From assembly GCF_900078385.1 (NCBI RefSeq), contig NZ_FLQR01000006.1, positions 486,282-550,281 on the forward strand: a stretch of 64,000 nt of DNA, read 5' to 3'. The translations under genes and the position numbers were made by a program. This document shows, one piece after another, positions 62,071-64,000 of this stretch. The notes beneath the pieces were generated by a model. It made no database searches. It was not told the DNA's origin and saw only the letters and a list, made by a program, of their open reading frames with translations. Source of the DNA: an uncultured Microbacterium sp. (GTDB taxonomy: Bacteria; Actinomycetota; Actinomycetes; Actinomycetales; Microbacteriaceae). Each line of letters begins with the position of its first letter. Positions within the stretch are counted from its first letter, which is position 1.

Positions 62071-62198
62071 GCGCTTCCGTGCATGCGGAGGGCGAATCGG
62101 TTGTCGGATGACGACAGTCGGGGCGGTCACGGATTGTCGGCGCCGAGGGGACCTTTTGTCACGGCTGGCGCGGATTTCACTATTGCAGGGGCCGTGCG

Positions 62199-62210
62199 TA
62201 GAGTCGCCAC
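62199..62210 (+). promoter_or_regulatory. -10 box of the leaderless GNAT transcript
   Basis: TAGAGT (62199-62204), six bases, ATG 62211. Confidence 0.6.
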
Positions 62211-62717
62211 ATGGAAGCCGAACAGCAGACCGACATCGTCGTCCGTCCGGTTCGCGACGTGGATGCCGAGGCCCTGGGGCGCGTGCATGCGGCGTGCTGG
62301 CACGAGACGTACGACCACCTGATCAGCAAGGCCGCGCTCGAGAATGTCTCGCACAAACGCCTGGCCGACCTCTGGAGCCACTGGGCCGTCCAGGGACCCG
62401 AGTTCAAGATGCGTGCGGCACTCGTCGGCGGAGAGATCGTCGGCTTCGTCGGATCCGGTCCGGCCCGCGATCGCGACGCTCCGCGCACGCGCGAGCTCTA
62501 CTTCATCTACCTGCTCGACCAGTTCCACGGCACGGGCATCGGTCAGCGCCTGTTCGACGCCGCGGTGGAGCCGGACGAGCCGCTGTACCTGTGGGTCGCC
62601 GACGACAACCCCCGCGCGCACCGGTTCTACACGCGCAACGGGTTCGCGCTCGACGGCGCGACGCACACCGAGCCGTTCCTGGGCGAGACGCTGACCGAGG
62701 TCCGCTTCGTCCGCTGA
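62211..62717 (+). CDS. GNAT-family N-acetyltransferase
   Basis: 168 residues. The acetyl-CoA loop is LLDQFHGTGIGQRLFDAA (about 102-119), followed by PLYLWVADDNPRAHRFYTRNGF, the usual C-terminal strand-helix pair. The N-terminus VRPVRDVDAEALGRVHAACWHETYDHL is typical of the RimI-like group. The substrate (small amine or protein N-terminus) cannot be told. Monocistronic with its own leaderless promoter. Confidence 0.88.
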   Translation: MEAEQQTDIVVRPVRDVDAEALGRVHAACWHETYDHLISKAALENVSHKRLADLWSHWAVQGPEFKMRAALVGGEIVGFVGSGPARDRDAPRTRELYFIYLLDQFHGTGIGQRLFDAAVEPDEPLYLWVADDNPRAHRFYTRNGFALDGATHTEPFLGETLTEVRFVR

Positions 62718-62739
62718 CCCGAGCAGGGTCGGAGTGAGC

Positions 62740-62763
62740 GGATGCCGTCGGCTGACGGCATCC
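62740..62763. terminator. Bidirectional terminator hairpin
   Basis: A perfect 10-bp stem GGATGCCGTC / GACGGCATCC with a 4-base loop, placed between the convergent GNAT and cytochrome b genes, 22 bp and 7 bp from their stops. It could end transcription from both sides. Confidence 0.65.
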
Positions 62764-62770
62764 TGAGTGC

Positions 62771-64000
62771 TCAGCGCCCGCTGACCGTGCCGAACAGCCG
62801 CGCGACCGGCGCGAGCACGAGCGGACGGGCCGCGACCCACGCGCCGGCGGTGACGACGAGCGAGGCGAAGAACATCCAGAACCCGGTCCAGTTGTCGGCG
62901 TACGCGACGCCGTCCACGGACCCCTGCGCCGCGTACATGTGGTTGAGGTTCCGCAGCGCCCCGGTCGCGAAGACCAGCGCGACGTGGACGAAGATGAACG
63001 CCACGAAGTACAGCATCGTCGGGAAGTGCAGCTTCCGCGCCCACTCGATCGGGTACGCCCGGTTGAGGCGCGCGCTGCCCTTCGGCCACAGCCCGCTCAT
63101 CCGGTAGCCCGTGATGGCCGCGAGCGGCGCGGCGACGAAGACGGTCGTGAAGTAGGCGAGCTGCTGCAGTGCGTTGTAGTTGACCCAGCCGTTCTCGGTG
63201 GGCCAGTCCAGCGACACGTACTGCAGGACGGCCGAGAGCGCGTTCGGGAACACCTCCCAGCTGGTCGGGACGATCCGCATCCACTGTCCGGAGACGAAGA
63301 GCAGCACGACGAAGACCACGCCGTTCAGGAGCCAGAGGATGTCGAGCGACTGGTGGAACCAGATCGTCAGGCTCGTCTTGCCCTTCGGGTCGCGCCGGGG
63401 CGTCCAGAAGACCGCGGGCCGCTTCTCGGTGCGGATCTGCAGGCCCGTCCGGATGATGAGGACCATCAGGAACGCGTTGAAGAAGTGCTGCCAGCCGACC
63501 CAGGCCGGGAAGCCCACGGGCGCACCCTCGGGCAGGTGGTACTCGCCCGGGTAGGTCGTGAGGAAGTCCTGCATCGCCTCGAGCGAGAGCACGAAGCGGA
63601 CCGCCGCGACCGCCATGCCGGCGAGGATGAGGAGCGCCGCGCCGACGACGACGGCCGCGCCTGCCCACTGGATCTTCGTGAACGGGCCGATGAGCGCGGG
63701 CGGCGCGGCCGCGGCGGGGCGGCGCGTCGCACCCCGGCCGGCCCACACGGTGCGCGGGACGGTGAGCGGCGGACGCGGGCCTGCGGGGGTCGGTGTGGCG
63801 GTGACTGTGGGCGCGGGCGCGGTGGCTGCGGTCGGGGCGGTCGCGGACGTGGCGGGCGCGGCGGGTGCTGTGGCGGCGGGAGCGCCGACAGCGGCGTCGA
63901 CCGCCGGCTCTGCGGGTGCGGCGGGCGCTGCGACGCGGCGGGCCGCGACGGTGCCGGCGGGAGGCCATGGCTCGCCGCCGGGCGTGCGGGGCAGGCCTCG
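62771..64000 (-). CDS. Cytochrome b561-like membrane protein, 5' end missing
   Basis: Frame open from stop at 62771 to the right edge. The N-terminal part seen here is a long Ala/Pro/Thr-rich linker (about 85 residues) with RGLPRTPGGEPWPPAG at the edge. Then come five or so membrane segments with histidines placed for heme b: WVGWQHFFNAFLMVL, TIWFHQSLDILWLL, KLHFPTMLYFVAFIFVHVALV. It resembles the membrane cytochrome b of molybdenum-oxidoreductase or formate-dehydrogenase systems. A GTG at 63748 is an internal in-frame codon, not the start. Electron partner unknown. Confidence 0.85.
   Translation of the reverse strand, partial: RGLPRTPGGEPWPPAGTVAARRVAAPAAPAEPAVDAAVGAPAATAPAAPATSATAPTAATAPAPTVTATPTPAGPRPPLTVPRTVWAGRGATRRPAAAAPPALIGPFTKIQWAGAAVVVGAALLILAGMAVAAVRFVLSLEAMQDFLTTYPGEYHLPEGAPVGFPAWVGWQHFFNAFLMVLIIRTGLQIRTEKRPAVFWTPRRDPKGKTSLTIWFHQSLDILWLLNGVVFVVLLFVSGQWMRIVPTSWEVFPNALSAVLQYVSLDWPTENGWVNYNALQQLAYFTTVFVAAPLAAITGYRMSGLWPKGSARLNRAYPIEWARKLHFPTMLYFVAFIFVHVALVFATGALRNLNHMYAAQGSVDGVAYADNWTGFWMFFASLVVTAGAWVAARPLVLAPVARLFGTVSGR

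Noticed and set aside
63732..63748. GTG 63748 as the start of the cytochrome b gene
   Set aside because: The frame remains open with an Ala/Pro-rich but protein-like N-terminus to the window edge, so the true start is outside.

Overview
The window is very GC-rich, densely coded DNA from an actinobacterium, most likely a Microbacterium or a close relative in the Microbacteriaceae. The evidence is strong GC bias at third codon positions, a mycothiol-type maleylpyruvate isomerase, many transcripts that look leaderless (a TANNNT -10 box 6-8 bases before the start codon), the actinobacterial type of fused rhamnose aldolase/dehydrogenase, and glycosidases kept inside the cell. I saw no rRNA, tRNA, CRISPR array, insertion sequence, integrase or phage gene.

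Region 1 (1-18.7 kb) is a glycoside import and breakdown locus. A TetR regulator and a GH2 glycosidase (cut by the left edge) run leftwards. Facing them is a roughly 16-kb operon: a peptide/oligosaccharide-type ABC importer (lipoprotein, permease, fused permease-ATPase, ATPase), then GH3 with a PA14 insert, an SMP-30 lactonase, a serine hydrolase, GH43, a GH78 alpha-L-rhamnosidase and a DUF5060/apiosidase-like hydrolase. None of the hydrolases has a signal peptide, so short glycosides appear to be imported whole and cut in the cytoplasm.

Region 2 (18.7-24.6 kb, minus strand) is a gentisate ring-cleavage operon: gentisate dioxygenase, fumarylpyruvate hydrolase, maleylpyruvate isomerase and flavin reductase. 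Its first gene is an unusual single reading frame that joins a complete GH3 beta-glucosidase to a complete TetR repressor. A palindrome lies inside its own promoter.

Region 3 (24.7-32.7 kb) has a GntR/FCD regulator divergent from seven coupled genes. Read in order, these fit a full D-apiose route: SDR dehydrogenase, ApnL lactonase, ApnO, OiaX, then LerK, LerI and DerI, leading through L-erythrulose to D-erythrose 4-phosphate. Region 4 (32.7-39.1 kb) is a LacI-controlled L-rhamnose operon (rhaM, rhaI, fused rhaD aldolase/dehydrogenase, rhaB). Together with the rhamnosidase, the apiosidase-like enzyme, the beta-glucosidases and the aromatic operon, regions 1-4 look like an island for using plant phenolic or cell-wall glycosides that carry apiose, rhamnose and glucose. 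This combined role is an inference.

Region 5 (39.1-46.4 kb) has a small acidic protein, a nitronate-monooxygenase-like flavoprotein, and a minus-strand operon of a sugar ABC importer without ATPase, a cytoplasmic GH5 and a ROK regulator. Region 6 (46.4-64 kb) is more ordinary: the transglutaminase/alpha-E/ATP-grasp trio, rocD with a DDAH-like hydrolase, a TetR regulator, an alditol oxidase, a 476-bp repeat-rich gap, putA, three coupled exported proteins facing a multi-pass membrane protein, a thioesterase, a GNAT acetyltransferase and a cytochrome b561-like protein cut by the right edge.
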